Of a stretch of 64,000 bases of DNA, positions 25,942-36,597 are shown piece by piece. This DNA is from Amycolatopsis sp. CA-128772 (lineage in GTDB: Bacteria; Actinomycetota; Actinomycetes; Mycobacteriales; Pseudonocardiaceae), in contig NZ_PPHG01000037.1 of the NCBI RefSeq assembly GCF_002904295.1, positions 1 to 64,000 of the forward strand, read 5' to 3'. Both the position numbers and the translations under genes were made by a program. The notes under the pieces were generated by a model. That model worked only from the letters and a program-made list of their open reading frames with translations. It ran no database searches and was not told the DNA's origin. Position 1 is the stretch's first letter; every line of letters begins with the position of its first letter.

Positions 25942-28056
25942 GTGTCGGAACCTCGGGTCAGACGGGCCGAGATCGCCATCGAGCAAGCCCACGTCGATCG
26001 CGTGTACACCCGTCTGGACGAACTGCGGGCCCAGGCCGAGGCCATGCGCACGAAGGGCTACGAGATCGGCCAGGGAGCGCAGCGCGAGGCGATCTTCGAG
26101 CAGGCGTCGATGCTGTTCGAGCGCGACATGATGGTCTACCACGCCAACCAGACGCTGCAGACGCTCGACGCCGAGTACGAGGGCCTGGTCTTCGGCCGGC
26201 TCGACGACCGCGAGGGCGAACGCACCTACGTCGGCCGGCTCGGCATCCGGGACGCCGAGTTCGACAACCTCGTCACGGACTGGCGCGCGCCGGCCGCGGC
26301 GGCGTTCTACCAGGCCACCGCCGAAGAACCGATGGACGTCGTGCGGCGGCGGGTGATCCGCTGCTCGGGGCAGAACGTCCTGGACGTCGACGACGACGTC
26401 CTGATCGCCGACGCCGTCCCCGAGGACATGCAGATCGTCGGCGAGGGCGCGCTGATGGCCGCGCTGGGCCGGTCGCGCGGCGAGAAGATGCGCGACATCG
26501 TCGCCACCATCCAGAAGGAACAGGACGAGGTCATCCGGGCGCCGTGGCGCGGGGTCACCGAGATCACCGGCGGGCCGGGCACCGGCAAGACCGCCGTCGC
26601 GCTGCACCGCGCGGCCTACCTGCTCTACCGCTACCGGCGTCAGCTCGGCGGGGCCGGCGTGCTGGTCATCGGGCCGTCGGGCGTGTTCACCAGCTACATC
26701 TCGCGCGTGCTGCCCTCGATGGGTGAGACGAACGTCGAACTGCGCGCCCTCGGCGAGGTCCTCGACGGCCTGGAGGCGACGCGGCAGGACGCGGCGGCGC
26801 TGGCGGCGGTCAAGGGGTCGCTGCGGATCCGGAAGGTGCTGCTGCGGGCGCTGCGCGACACCCCGCCGGACGCGCCGGAGGAGCTGCGGATCGTCTACCG
26901 CGGCGAGGTCCTCAAGCTGAACGCGCGCGACCTGGAGAAGGTCCGCCGCAAGGCGCACACGCAGGGCGCGCCGCCGAACCGCGCGCGGATCCGCGCGGCG
27001 GAGCTGCTGCTGGACGCCCTCGCCGCGAAGGCCGAGGAGCACGCGAAGGACGACGGCCGTCAGCTCGACCGCGCCGAGCTGATCACCGACCTGGGCGAGC
27101 GGATCGACTTCCACCGCTTCCTCGTCGTGTGGTGGCCGGTGCTGTACCCGGCGCAGATCCTCAAGTGGCTGGCCGACGAGAAGCGGCTGGCCGCGGCGGC
27201 GAAGGGCGTCCTGAACCGCCAGGAGATCTCGATGCTGGCCGCGGACTTCGCGGACCGGTCGCGGGGCTGGTCGATCGCCGACGTGGCGCTGCTGGACGAG
27301 CTGCGCGTGCTGATCGGGCCGCCGCCGAAGCGCAAGCGGCGTCAGGTGGTCGAGGTCGAGCCGGAGCGCTCGGGCGGGGCGCCGACCCGGCCGGAGCACT
27401 ACGACGAGTACTCGCACGTGGTCGTCGACGAGTCGCAGGACCTGTCGCCGATGCAGTGGCGGATGGTCGGCCGGCGCGGCAAGTACGCGAGCTGGACGGT
27501 CGTCGGCGACCCGGTGCAGAGCTCCTGGCCGGACCCGGCGGAGGCGGCTTCGGCGCGCGACCAGGCGTTCGGCGTCAAGACGGCCCGGCGCCGGTTCACG
27601 CTGCGCACGAACTACCGCAACTCGGCGGAGATCTTCGACCTCGCGGCGAAGGTGGTGGCGAACCACGCGGAGTCCGGCGACCTGCCGGTGGCGGTCCGCC
27701 GCACCGGCGTGGAGCCGGAGGTCCGCCCGGTGGAGGCGGCCGGCCTCGCGGCGGCGACCCAGGCGGCGGTGAAGGAACTGCTGGGCGCGGTCGAGGGCAC
27801 GGTCGGCGTCATCACGGCGATGGACCGGGTGCCGGAGGTCGCGGGCTGGGTGTCGGGCCAGGCGGACGAGCGGCTGAAGGTCGTGGGCAGCCTGGATTCG
27901 AAGGGCCTGGAGTACGACGCGGTGGTCCTCGTGGAGCCGGTGGACCTGGTCACGGAGTCGACGACCGGGCGGCGGGTGCTGTACGTGGCCTTGACCCGGG
28001 CGACGCAGCAGCTGATCGTGCTGGCCTCGAACCCGGACTGGATCCCGGCCGCCTGA
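25942..28056 (+). CDS. HelR/HelD-like RNA polymerase recycling ATPase (UvrD-type superfamily 1)
   Basis: 704-aa product. Residues 1-70 form an N-terminal helical hairpin (SEPRVRRAEIAIEQAHVDRV, then RLDELRAQAEAMRT) of the kind HelD inserts into the secondary channel. Walker A GGPGTGKT lies at residues 210-217, DESQD near 497, and RTNYRNSAEIF and LYVALTRATQQL are motifs IV-VI. Relatives dissociate stalled RNA polymerase, and actinobacterial HelR also displaces rifamycins. The AGGAG box at 25931-25935 fits the GTG start; the ATG at 25938 is out of frame. I see no rifamycin-associated promoter element in the 123-bp upstream gap, so a resistance role is uncertain. Confidence 0.88.
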   Translation: MSEPRVRRAEIAIEQAHVDRVYTRLDELRAQAEAMRTKGYEIGQGAQREAIFEQASMLFERDMMVYHANQTLQTLDAEYEGLVFGRLDDREGERTYVGRLGIRDAEFDNLVTDWRAPAAAAFYQATAEEPMDVVRRRVIRCSGQNVLDVDDDVLIADAVPEDMQIVGEGALMAALGRSRGEKMRDIVATIQKEQDEVIRAPWRGVTEITGGPGTGKTAVALHRAAYLLYRYRRQLGGAGVLVIGPSGVFTSYISRVLPSMGETNVELRALGEVLDGLEATRQDAAALAAVKGSLRIRKVLLRALRDTPPDAPEELRIVYRGEVLKLNARDLEKVRRKAHTQGAPPNRARIRAAELLLDALAAKAEEHAKDDGRQLDRAELITDLGERIDFHRFLVVWWPVLYPAQILKWLADEKRLAAAAKGVLNRQEISMLAADFADRSRGWSIADVALLDELRVLIGPPPKRKRRQVVEVEPERSGGAPTRPEHYDEYSHVVVDESQDLSPMQWRMVGRRGKYASWTVVGDPVQSSWPDPAEAASARDQAFGVKTARRRFTLRTNYRNSAEIFDLAAKVVANHAESGDLPVAVRRTGVEPEVRPVEAAGLAAATQAAVKELLGAVEGTVGVITAMDRVPEVAGWVSGQADERLKVVGSLDSKGLEYDAVVLVEPVDLVTESTTGRRVLYVALTRATQQLIVLASNPDWIPAA

Positions 28057-28090
28057 CGCGGAGCCGGTTCAGCGCTCGGCGGCCCGGCGC

Positions 28091-28195
28091 GCGTGCCTGG
28101 AGGGTCGGCCCGCGCACTTAGCGGGTCGGCTCGCGCACCTGGCGGGTCGGCTCGCGTGCCTGGACGGTCGGCTCGCGCACCTGGAAGGTCGGCTT
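28091..28195. repeat. Five-copy 21-bp tandem repeat
   Basis: Five head-to-tail units of the form GCGCACCTGGCGGGTCGGCT plus C begin at 28091, 28112, 28133, 28154 and 28175. Units differ at a few positions (CA/TG, A/C). The array begins 34 bp after the helicase-like stop. The 21-bp period would keep a reading frame, but no gene uses it. It lies in a 337-bp non-coding gap that also holds two large hairpins. Confidence 0.85.
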
Positions 28196-28220
28196 GCGAT
28201 CCGGCCTCGGGGCGGAAACG

Positions 28221-28280
28221 CTGAAGGGCCCCTTCGCGGAGCGGGAGGCGGGTTCCCGTGCCCTCGAAGGAGCCCTTCAG
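28221..28280 (+). terminator. Long inverted repeat, candidate terminator
   Basis: Arms CTGAAGGGCCCCTTCG (28221-28236) and CGAAGGAGCCCTTCAG (28265-28280) pair over 16 bp with a single mismatch, around a 28-nt loop containing GCGGGAGGCGGGTTCCCGT. It sits in the convergent gap after the helicase-like gene. CTGAAGGG palindromes of this kind are common terminator-like repeats in such genomes. Confidence 0.7.
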
Positions 28281-28338
28281 ACCCCCGGTGAAGTGAACGT
28301 CTCGCGGACGTCGCCGTCCGAGGGCATGTCTAGCCAAT

Positions 28339-28393
28339 CCGGGTTGTTCGGTGTCCGGGGCCGGGCACCGAACAACAACGCCGAACAACCCGG
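28339..28393 (-). terminator. Hairpin after the STAND-WD40 gene, with competing arms
   Basis: CCGGGTTGTTCGG (28339-28351) pairs perfectly with CCGAACAACCCGG (28381-28393), which abuts the stop codon of the STAND-WD40 gene. The inner CACCGAACAAC (28366-28376) can pair with the same left arm, so two alternative stems exist. Confidence 0.75.
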
Positions 28394-31300
28394 TCAGGGG
28401 CAGGGCGGCGCGTAAGCCAGGCCCGGCAGGCTCGCCGTCCACTCCGCTTCGGTGATCCGCGGGGACACCGCCGCGCAGATCCGCTCGGCCGCCCGGCCCG
28501 GGTCGGCCTCCCACAGCAGGACCGTGCCGTCCGCGACCGCTCCCGCCAGTGTGTGGCCGTCCGGTGCGTACTGCACGGCGTAGACGCGGTCGCGTTGCTC
28601 GGGCAGCACCGCGTACGGCGCTGCGCCCGCCACCTCCCACAGCCGGATCGTGCGGTCGTAGCTGCCGGACGCCAAGGTCCGGCCGTCGCCGCTGAACGAC
28701 ACCGACAGCACGATGTCCGTGTGGCCGTCGAGCACCGCCGGGGGTGGCACGTGGGCCGGGTCCGCGACGTCCCAGAGCCGCACCGTGCGGTCGGCGCTCG
28801 CGGTGGCGACGTGCCGGCCGTCCGGGCTGTAGGCGATCGAGAACACCGTGTCGGTGTGGCCGGTCAGCTTCGCGAGCAACCGCGGGGCGCGCGGAGCCGA
28901 GACGTCCCAGAGGCGGGCGGTGTGGTCCCAGCCGGCCGTGGCGAGCGTGCGGCCGTCGGGGCTGAAGGCGAGCGTGTGGACGTCGTCGTCGTGGCCCTCG
29001 AGCTTCGCGATCTCCACCGGGTGCGCGCGTTCGGCGAGGTCCCAGAGGCGGGCCGTGTGCCCGTCGCCCGCCGTGGCGAGGAGCCGGCCGTCCGGGCTGA
29101 ACGCGACCGCGTCGATGTCGTCGTGCAGCCGGTTGAACACCACCGGCGGCCCGGGGTGGGCCGGGTCGGTGATGTCCCGCAGCGTCATCGTGTGGTCCCA
29201 GCTGCCGGTGGCCAGGGTGCGCCCGTCCGGGCTGACGGCGACCCCGCAGACCGCGTCGCCGAAGCCGCCGACCGTCGCCAGTGCCCGGGGCGCGCGCGGG
29301 TCGGTGAGGTCGTGCAGCCGCACGGTTTCGTCGTAGCCGCCGGTGGCCAGCAGCTTGCCGGCGGGGCCGAAGGTGACGTGGCACGTCTGGGCCGTGTGCG
29401 CGGGGAGGCCGGGGCCGGGCAGGTCCCACAGCCGGGCGGTCTGGTCGTCGCTGGCCGTGACGAGCGTGCGGCCGTCGCGGGCGAACACCGCCGACACGAC
29501 CGCGCCGGTGTGCCCGGGCAGGGGCGGCAGCTCGCGCGGCTGCCGCGGGTCGGCGACGTCCCACAGCCGGGCCGTGCGGTCGAAGCCGGTGGTGGCCAGC
29601 GTGCGCCCGTCGGCGGTGAACGCGACCGAGCGCACGATCGCCTTGTGCGTCGTGAGCGACGCCAGCGGCGCCGGATTCGCCGGGTCGGTGACGTCCCACA
29701 GCCGCGCGGTCTGGTCCTGGCTCGCCGTGGCGAGCGTGTGGCCGCCGGGGGCGAACGCGACCGCGTGCACGACGTCGGTGTGCCCCGCCGCGACGCCGAG
29801 CTGACGCCGTGACGCGACGTCCCAGAGGCGCGCCGTCTTGTCGGCCGACGCCGAGGCCAGCAGCCGGCCGTCGGCGCTGAAGGCGAGGTTGTTGACGTAG
29901 GAGGTGTGCCCGGTCAGCTCCCCCGCCGGGCGCGGGTGCGCGGCGTCGGTGGTGTCGTACAGCCGGATCGTGCCCTGGACGTCGGCGGTCGCCAGCAGCG
30001 GCCCGGCCGGGCTGAACGCGACCGCGTACGCCTTGCCTTCGTGTTGTTCGACGACCACGGCGGGCCCCGGCCGGGCCGGGTCGGAGACGTCCCGGACGCG
30101 GACCGTGCCGTCGAAGCCCGCGGTGGCGACGGTCCGGCCGTCGGCGGCGAAGGCGACGTTGTTCACGTTGCCCGAGTGCCCGGTGAGCACGCCGAGCGCC
30201 ACCGGGTGGTGCGGGTCGTGGACGTCCCAGAGCCGCGCGGTGCCGTCCCAGCCGGCCGTGGCGAGGACCCGCCCGTCCGGGCGGAGGGCGGCGGTGTTGA
30301 CCCGGCCGGTGTGCCCGGTGAGCCGCGTCGAGTACGGCGACCCGGACACGCCGAGCAGGCCGCTGCGCTCGTCGGACCCGGGGTCCAGGCGGTACGCGGC
30401 CAGCGCGAGCTGCGCGGCCAGCGCGGGGTTGGTGGCGCGCATGGCCAGCGCCTGGCCGGCGACCTTCTGGGCGAGCGCGTCGTTGCGCTGCCGGGTGGCC
30501 GTGGTCTCGGCGCGCACGGCGTAGACGGTGGCGGCCACGGCGAAGACCAGCAGCACGGCCAGCAGGGCGACCAGCTGGCGCAGCCGCCGCGTGCGACGGC
30601 GGTCGCGGTCCCGCTCGGCGTGTTCGACGGCGAGGCTCGCGTCGAGGAACCGCCGTTCCCGCCGGGACAACGCCGAGTCCTGGCGCGCGGCCCATTCGCG
30701 GGCGATGGCCAGCCGGGTGCCGCGGTGGAGCCAGCCCGGGTCCTCGCCGACGGACTCCCAAGCATCGGTCGCCTCGGTGAGCTGCCGGTGCACGCGCAGG
30801 CCGTCGCGGTCCTCGGTGAGCCACTCGCGCAGCCGCGGCCACCCGCGGATCAAAGCTTCGTGGGCGATCTCGATGCCGGTGTCGTCGAGGGTGACCAGCC
30901 GGGCCGCGGCCAGCTCGCCGAGGACGACGGCGGTGTCCTGGTCGTCGGTGTCGAGCTCGACGCGGGCAATGCGCCGCTTCGTGTCTTCGGTGCCTTCGCC
31001 GAGCGCGGTCATGCGGAGGAAGATCTGGCGCGCCAGCTGCTGCTGACGCGGCGACAGTTTGGCGTAGGTGTCTTCGGACGTCTGCGCGATGGCCCGCTCG
31101 ACCCCGCCGGCCGACTCGTACGCGGTGAGCGTCAGGGTCGTGCCGCGGCGGCGGCGCCACGTCTCGAGCAGCGCGTGCGAAAGCAGGGGCAGCACGCCGG
31201 GCTGGCCGGTGGCGTCCGCGACGAGCCGCGAGACCAGGGCGGTCTCGACGCGGTACCCGGCGTCGATGGCGGGCCGCGAGATCGCCTGCCGGAGCTCCTC

Positions 31301-32185
31301 GGTCGTCATCGGGCCGACCAGGACCTGGGTGTCCTGCATGGCCTCGGCGAGCCGGCCGTGCCGCGCGCAGTGGGTGTAGAAGTCGGTGCGGATGCCGAGG
31401 ACCACCTGGGTGCGGCTGCCGGGTTCGGTGGTCGCGGTGACCAGCGCGTCGAGGAACCGCGCCCGCTCGTGGTCGTCCTGGCAGAGCGTGAAGACCTCCT
31501 CGAACTGGTCGACGACCAGCACGACGTCGGTTTCGCCGCCGTCGGCCAGCTGCCGGGCGGCGAGCCCGAGGTTGCGCGGGTGCGCGGCGAAGTCGTCGAG
31601 CAGGGCGCCGGGCGGGACGCCGAGCGCGGCGGCGAACTTGACCGCGCACTCCTGCAGCGGCCGGGCGCCCGGGGTGAGCAGCACGGCCGGCCCCTTCACC
31701 GAGGGCAGCAGCCCGGCCCGCAGCAGGGACGACTTCCCCGAGCCGGACGCGCCGAGAACCGCGAGGAATCGTTGTCGCCCGAGCCGTTCGACGAGCTTTT
31801 CGACCAGCCGCTCGCGCCCGAAGAATCGGCCCGAGTCACCGGGGCCGAAAGCGGCCAGCCCGACGTACGGCGGAATTTCCCCGGGTTCCGGCTCGGGTGG
31901 TGAACCGGCACCGTCCCGGCGGGACTCACCGGCGACGGCGTGCCAGCGTTCTTCCCATTCCCCCGGCAGCCCACCGCAGGCCCGGACGTAGGCCAAGGTG
32001 ACCGCCAGGCTGGGGAGTTTCCGGCCGCCGGCGGCTTCGGACAGCGTCCCGGCCGAGTAGTGCGCGCGCCGCCCGAGCTCGCGGTAGGTCGGATTGCCGG
32101 CGCTCTCGCGCAACCGCCGGAGATCGGCGGCGAATTCGGTCAGCGGATCGTCCCCGGGGTCCAACGGTCGTTCCGGACGCGGCAC
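28394..32185 (-). CDS. HTH-STAND ATPase with 14 WD40 repeats
   Basis: 1263-aa signalling protein. Residues 14-75 form an XRE-type helix-turn-helix domain ([21 protein letters not shown]). Residues about 105-500 are an nSTAND1-type NTPase with [15 protein letters not shown], Walker A GASGSGKS at 145-152 and Walker [13 protein letters not shown] at about 220-230. A hydrophobic segment near residue 550 ([19 protein letters not shown]) anchors it to the membrane. The C-terminal 600 residues are 14 WD40 repeats (GH...LWD pattern), enough for two seven-bladed propellers. The GTG at 32185 follows AGGAGG by 4 nt; an ATG further out (32281) lacks a site. STAND proteins oligomerise when a sensor propeller binds a cue. 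The cue and the output are unknown. Confidence 0.88.
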   Translation of the reverse strand: MPRPERPLDPGDDPLTEFAADLRRLRESAGNPTYRELGRRAHYSAGTLSEAAGGRKLPSLAVTLAYVRACGGLPGEWEERWHAVAGESRRDGAGSPPEPEPGEIPPYVGLAAFGPGDSGRFFGRERLVEKLVERLGRQRFLAVLGASGSGKSSLLRAGLLPSVKGPAVLLTPGARPLQECAVKFAAALGVPPGALLDDFAAHPRNLGLAARQLADGGETDVVLVVDQFEEVFTLCQDDHERARFLDALVTATTEPGSRTQVVLGIRTDFYTHCARHGRLAEAMQDTQVLVGPMTTEELRQAISRPAIDAGYRVETALVSRLVADATGQPGVLPLLSHALLETWRRRRGTTLTLTAYESAGGVERAIAQTSEDTYAKLSPRQQQLARQIFLRMTALGEGTEDTKRRIARVELDTDDQDTAVVLGELAAARLVTLDDTGIEIAHEALIRGWPRLREWLTEDRDGLRVHRQLTEATDAWESVGEDPGWLHRGTRLAIAREWAARQDSALSRRERRFLDASLAVEHAERDRDRRRTRRLRQLVALLAVLLVFAVAATVYAVRAETTATRQRNDALAQKVAGQALAMRATNPALAAQLALAAYRLDPGSDERSGLLGVSGSPYSTRLTGHTGRVNTAALRPDGRVLATAGWDGTARLWDVHDPHHPVALGVLTGHSGNVNNVAFAADGRTVATAGFDGTVRVRDVSDPARPGPAVVVEQHEGKAYAVAFSPAGPLLATADVQGTIRLYDTTDAAHPRPAGELTGHTSYVNNLAFSADGRLLASASADKTARLWDVASRRQLGVAAGHTDVVHAVAFAPGGHTLATASQDQTARLWDVTDPANPAPLASLTTHKAIVRSVAFTADGRTLATTGFDRTARLWDVADPRQPRELPPLPGHTGAVVSAVFARDGRTLVTASDDQTARLWDLPGPGLPAHTAQTCHVTFGPAGKLLATGGYDETVRLHDLTDPRAPRALATVGGFGDAVCGVAVSPDGRTLATGSWDHTMTLRDITDPAHPGPPVVFNRLHDDIDAVAFSPDGRLLATAGDGHTARLWDLAERAHPVEIAKLEGHDDDVHTLAFSPDGRTLATAGWDHTARLWDVSAPRAPRLLAKLTGHTDTVFSIAYSPDGRHVATASADRTVRLWDVADPAHVPPPAVLDGHTDIVLSVSFSGDGRTLASGSYDRTIRLWEVAGAAPYAVLPEQRDRVYAVQYAPDGHTLAGAVADGTVLLWEADPGRAAERICAAVSPRITEAEWTASLPGLAYAPPCP

Positions 32186-32326
32186 CCGTCCTCCTGTTTT
32201 CCCTGTTTCCGGTGCGCCCACCGTAGTCCGGTCGCGGGCCGTTCCGGGGCCGTTCGGCGGAAGCGGCGTGAAGATCGTCACCGCCCCGCGGGAAGCAATG
32301 GCAGCACCGGGGCGTTGGACCCGGTT

Positions 32327-33319
<993 letters not shown>

Positions 33320-33325
33320 CCCGGC

Positions 33326-33358
33326 CCCGGAACGGACGGACCTGCCGTCCGTTCCGGG
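33326..33358 (+). terminator. Perfect 14-bp hairpin terminator
   Basis: Arms CCCGGAACGGACGG (33326-33339) and CCGTCCGTTCCGGG (33345-33358) enclose the loop ACCTG and are followed by TT. It lies 6 bp after the LLM oxidoreductase stop. The following 320 bp, up to yrbEA, is lower in GC than its surroundings and probably carries the mce promoter and a long leader, but I cannot place a -35/-10 pair with confidence. Confidence 0.85.
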
Positions 33359-33678
33359 TTACGCCGAATGCGCACGATGGTGCGGGCCGTTGCGCGCAAG
33401 GCCGTCCGGGACGGCGATTTCTTTCCCTCTACTGACAACAAGATCGGGTCCGTTTGTCAGCACCGGACAAGAAATGCGCGGTTACCAGCCCGTGACCCCG
33501 TGATCCTGCTCAAGTTCTTGTCTCCCAGCAAGGCCGTCGTTAGCGTACCGACCAGTAGGAAACGGCACGGTGCCCCCGAGACCGTGAATGGCCGGAATTT
33601 GTTAACCCATTCGGACCATTTCGCCTTGGTCAACTCGGGTGTATTCGGCGTGCCGCCGAAACCGCTGGAGGCACACGA

Positions 33679-34473
33679 ATGGCCGAACGGACGACGACGG
33701 CGTCGTTCCCGGGGGCGGCCGCACTGCGGCAGACCGGACGGCTCTACGGGCTCGGCCTCGACGTCGTCCGGCTGACCTTCCGCCGCCCCTTCCAGGTACG
33801 GGAGCTGATCCAGCAGTTCTGGTTCATCGCGAGCGTGTCGATTCTGCCGACGGCGCTGGTCTCGATCCCGTTCGGCGCGGTGATCGCGCTGCACATCGGG
33901 TCGCTGACCACGCAGATCGGCGCACAGTCGTTCACCGGCGCGGCGAGCGTGCTCGCGATCATCCAGCAGGCCAGCCCGATCGTCACGGCGCTGCTCATCG
34001 CCGGCGCCGGCGGCAGCGCGATGTGCGCCGACCTCGGCTCCCGCACGATCCGCGAAGAGATCGACGCGATGGAGGTGCTCGGCGTTTCGCCGGTCCAGCG
34101 GCTCATCGTGCCGCGGGTGCTCGCCGCGATGGGTGTCGCGGTCTTCCTCAACGGCATGGTCAGCGTCGTCGGCGTGCTCGGCGGCTACTTCTTCAACGTG
34201 ATCATGCAGCACGGCACCCCGGGCGCCTACCTGGCGAGCTTCTCCGCCCTGGCCCAGCTGCCCGACCTGTGGATCAGCGAGATCAAGGCCCTCATCTTCG
34301 GCTTCGTCGCCGGGGTGGTCGCCTCCTACCGGGGCCTCAACCCCAAGGGCGGCCCGAAGGGCGTCGGCGACGCGGTCAACCAGTCCGTGGTCATCACGTT
34401 CCTGCTGCTCTTCGTGCTGAACCTGATCCTCACCACCGTCTACCTGCAACTCGTGCCGCCCAAGGGGAGCTGA
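33679..34473 (+). CDS. yrbEA: Mce-system MlaE/YrbE permease, first subunit
   Basis: 264-aa ABC-type permease of the YrbE/MlaE family with five or six transmembrane segments and the coupling-loop motif REEIDAMEVLGV at residues 125-136 (EExDAxEVxG). It begins the mce operon (yrbEA-yrbEB-mceABCDEF-two mas genes) and should form the membrane channel of a lipid or steroid importer. The ATPase partner (MceG/Mkl) is not in the window, as is normal for actinobacteria. A CTGGAGG box precedes the ATG. Confidence 0.95.
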   Translation: MAERTTTASFPGAAALRQTGRLYGLGLDVVRLTFRRPFQVRELIQQFWFIASVSILPTALVSIPFGAVIALHIGSLTTQIGAQSFTGAASVLAIIQQASPIVTALLIAGAGGSAMCADLGSRTIREEIDAMEVLGVSPVQRLIVPRVLAAMGVAVFLNGMVSVVGVLGGYFFNVIMQHGTPGAYLASFSALAQLPDLWISEIKALIFGFVAGVVASYRGLNPKGGPKGVGDAVNQSVVITFLLLFVLNLILTTVYLQLVPPKGS

Positions 34474-34474
34474 A

Positions 34475-35326
34475 GTGACGACCACGGAACTCCCGAGAAC
34501 GGCGCGGGTGCGCGAGGCCGTCGACCGCCGGTTCGGCTTCCTCGACACCCTCGGCGACCAGATCCTCTTCTTCCTCCGGGCGATCGCCTGGACCCCGCGG
34601 GCGCTGCGCCGCTACCTGCGCGAAGTCGTGCGCCTGCTGGCCGAGGTCAGCTTCGGCAGCGGCGCGCTGGCCGTCATCGGCGGCACGATCGGCGTGATGG
34701 TCGGGATGACCGTGGCCACCGGCACGGTCGTCGGCCTGCAGGGCTACTCCGCGCTGAACCAGGTCGGGACCTCGGCGTTCGCCGGGTTCGTCTCCGCCTA
34801 CTTCAACACGCGCGAGATCGCGCCGCTGGTCTCCGGCCTCGCCCTGAGCGCCACCGTCGGCTGCGGTTTCACCGCGCAGCTCGGCGCGATGCGGATTTCC
34901 GAGGAGATCGACGCCCTCGAAGTCATGGGCATCCCCAGCGTCCCGTACCTGGTGACGACCCGGGTGATCGCCGGTTTCCTCGCCGTCATCCCGCTCTACG
35001 CGATCGGGCTGCTGTCGAGCTACCTCGCTTCGCGGGAAGTCACCGTGTTGTTCTTCGGCCAGTCCGCCGGCACCTACGACCACTACTTCCTGCTGTTCCT
35101 GCCACCCGGCGACGTGCTGTGGTCGTTCGGGAAGGTCCTGGTGTTCAGCATCGTGGTGGTCCTGGCGCACTGCTACTACGGGTTCCGCGCGAGCGGCGGC
35201 CCGGCCGGCGTCGGCGTCGCGGTGGGCCGCGCGGTGCGCACCGCGATCGTCGCGATCAGCGTCCTCGACTTCTTCCTGTCCCTGGCGATCTGGGGCGCGA
35301 CGACGACCGTGCAGGTGGCCGGATGA
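34475..35326 (+). CDS. yrbEB: Mce-system MlaE/YrbE permease, second subunit
   Basis: 283-aa YrbE/MlaE permease starting at GTG two bases after the yrbEA stop. The coupling motif SEEIDALEVMGI is present, and GALAVIGGTIGVMVGMTVA and similar stretches give about five membrane segments. It pairs with YrbEA as the heterodimeric permease of the Mce importer. It overlaps mceA as ATGA. Confidence 0.95.
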   Translation: MTTTELPRTARVREAVDRRFGFLDTLGDQILFFLRAIAWTPRALRRYLREVVRLLAEVSFGSGALAVIGGTIGVMVGMTVATGTVVGLQGYSALNQVGTSAFAGFVSAYFNTREIAPLVSGLALSATVGCGFTAQLGAMRISEEIDALEVMGIPSVPYLVTTRVIAGFLAVIPLYAIGLLSSYLASREVTVLFFGQSAGTYDHYFLLFLPPGDVLWSFGKVLVFSIVVVLAHCYYGFRASGGPAGVGVAVGRAVRTAIVAISVLDFFLSLAIWGATTTVQVAG

Positions 35327-36597
35327 GACGCGATACCCGCCGCAAGGCCGGGGTCCGCACCGCGGGCGTGCTGTTCCTCGTGGTGATGGGCGTGCTGGTG
35401 ACGCTGTCCATCAAGGTGTACGACAAGGACTTCGTCACCACGGTCGGAGTGACGCTCAAGGCGAGCCGCATCGGCAACCAGCTCTCGCCGGGCGGCCAGG
35501 TCAAGGCCCGCGGCGTGCTCGTCGGCGAGATCCGCGAGGTCCGGGCGACCCCGCAGGGCGCCGAGATAGCGCTTGCTCTCGAACCGGGCAAGGTGGACAT
35601 GCTGCCGCGCAACGTCTCCGCGTTGCTCGTGCCGAAGACGCTGTTCGGCGAGCGGTACGTCCAGCTGTCGATCCCGGACGGCGCGCGGGCCGCGCACCTG
35701 GTCGCCGGCGACGTCATCGAGCAGGACCATTCGGCCAACGCGGTCGAACTGGAACGCGTCTTCGACAACCTGCTGCCGGTCCTGCAGGCCGTCCAGCCGC
35801 AGAAGCTGGCGACGACGCTGACCGCGGTGTCGACGGCCCTGGAGGGCCGCGGCGAGCAGCTCGGCAAGACCATCGGCACCGCCGCGGACTACCTGAAGGA
35901 CTTCAACCCGGAGCTCCCGCAGCTGACCGCGGACCTGCGCGACCTCGCGACGGTCTCGAACCTCTACGGCGACATCGCGCCCGACCTCCTGGACGCGCTC
36001 ACCGCCTCCGCGGTCACGCTGAACACGGTCAAGGAGAAGCAGGCCGACCTGGCCGGGGTGTACCAGCAGGTCACCTCGTCGTCCCAGGAGGTCGCCGCGT
36101 TCCTGGCCGCCAACCGCGACAACCTCATCTCCCTGGCCGCCGACAGCCGCGCGCCGCTGGAGATCGCGGCGAAGTACTCCCCCAGCTTCGCCTGCACGAT
36201 CGGTTCGCTCAACGCACTGAGGAAATCCATGGACAAGGTGCTCGGGGCGGGCACCGGCGAACCGGGCATCCACGCCGAGATCGCGGTGACCACCGACAGC
36301 GGCAAGTACCGGCCCGGCCGGGACGACCCGCGCTTCACCGACGGCGGCGAGCCGCGCTGCTACCCCTCCGGCGTCGCCCCCACCATCGGCACCGCGGCGG
36401 CGGCCCCCGGTACCACCGGGCACCCGCTGCTGACCGGCGGCCAGGGCGACCTCGGCGTCGCTAACTCGCCGCAGGAGCAGCAGCTGCTGGCCACCCTGGT
36501 CGCGCCGTCGATCGGGGTGCCGACGGGCCAGGTCCCGGGCTGGAGCAGCGTGCTCGTCGGGCCGCTCTACCGCGGCACGGAGGTGAAGCTCAAGTGA
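35323..36597 (+). CDS. mceA: MceA-family substrate-binding protein
   Basis: 424-aa product: short basic N-terminus, one membrane anchor (residues 14-32, AGVLFLVVMGVLVTLSIKV), then the MCE domain from TVGVTLKASRIGNQLSPGG with the RGVLVGEIREV core. A long helical region with an MCE C-terminal (cholesterol-uptake porter) domain ends near residue 330, followed by a Gly/Thr/Ala-rich tail. Mce subunits form a hexameric ring and helical needle that guides lipids across the periplasm. Coupled by 4-bp overlaps on both sides. Confidence 0.95.
   Translation: MRRDTRRKAGVRTAGVLFLVVMGVLVTLSIKVYDKDFVTTVGVTLKASRIGNQLSPGGQVKARGVLVGEIREVRATPQGAEIALALEPGKVDMLPRNVSALLVPKTLFGERYVQLSIPDGARAAHLVAGDVIEQDHSANAVELERVFDNLLPVLQAVQPQKLATTLTAVSTALEGRGEQLGKTIGTAADYLKDFNPELPQLTADLRDLATVSNLYGDIAPDLLDALTASAVTLNTVKEKQADLAGVYQQVTSSSQEVAAFLAANRDNLISLAADSRAPLEIAAKYSPSFACTIGSLNALRKSMDKVLGAGTGEPGIHAEIAVTTDSGKYRPGRDDPRFTDGGEPRCYPSGVAPTIGTAAAAPGTTGHPLLTGGQGDLGVANSPQEQQLLATLVAPSIGVPTGQVPGWSSVLVGPLYRGTEVKLK

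Noticed and set aside
28091-28195. CRISPR array
   Set aside because: The 21-bp units are directly adjacent without spacers, and no cas gene is present.
28200-31649. Large minus-strand frame overlapping the STAND-WD40 gene
   Set aside because: It lies in another frame of the WD40 region and is Arg/Pro/Ala-biased, as expected of a GC-rich shadow.
32185-32281. Upstream ATG of the STAND gene
   Set aside because: It has no ribosome binding site and would extend into the divergent promoter; the GTG at 32185 sits behind AGGAGG.
33320-33678. Small gene in the leader region before the mce operon (33368-33775)
   Set aside because: The frame overlaps yrbEA out of phase and lacks a Shine-Dalgarno box; the region is more likely leader and promoter.
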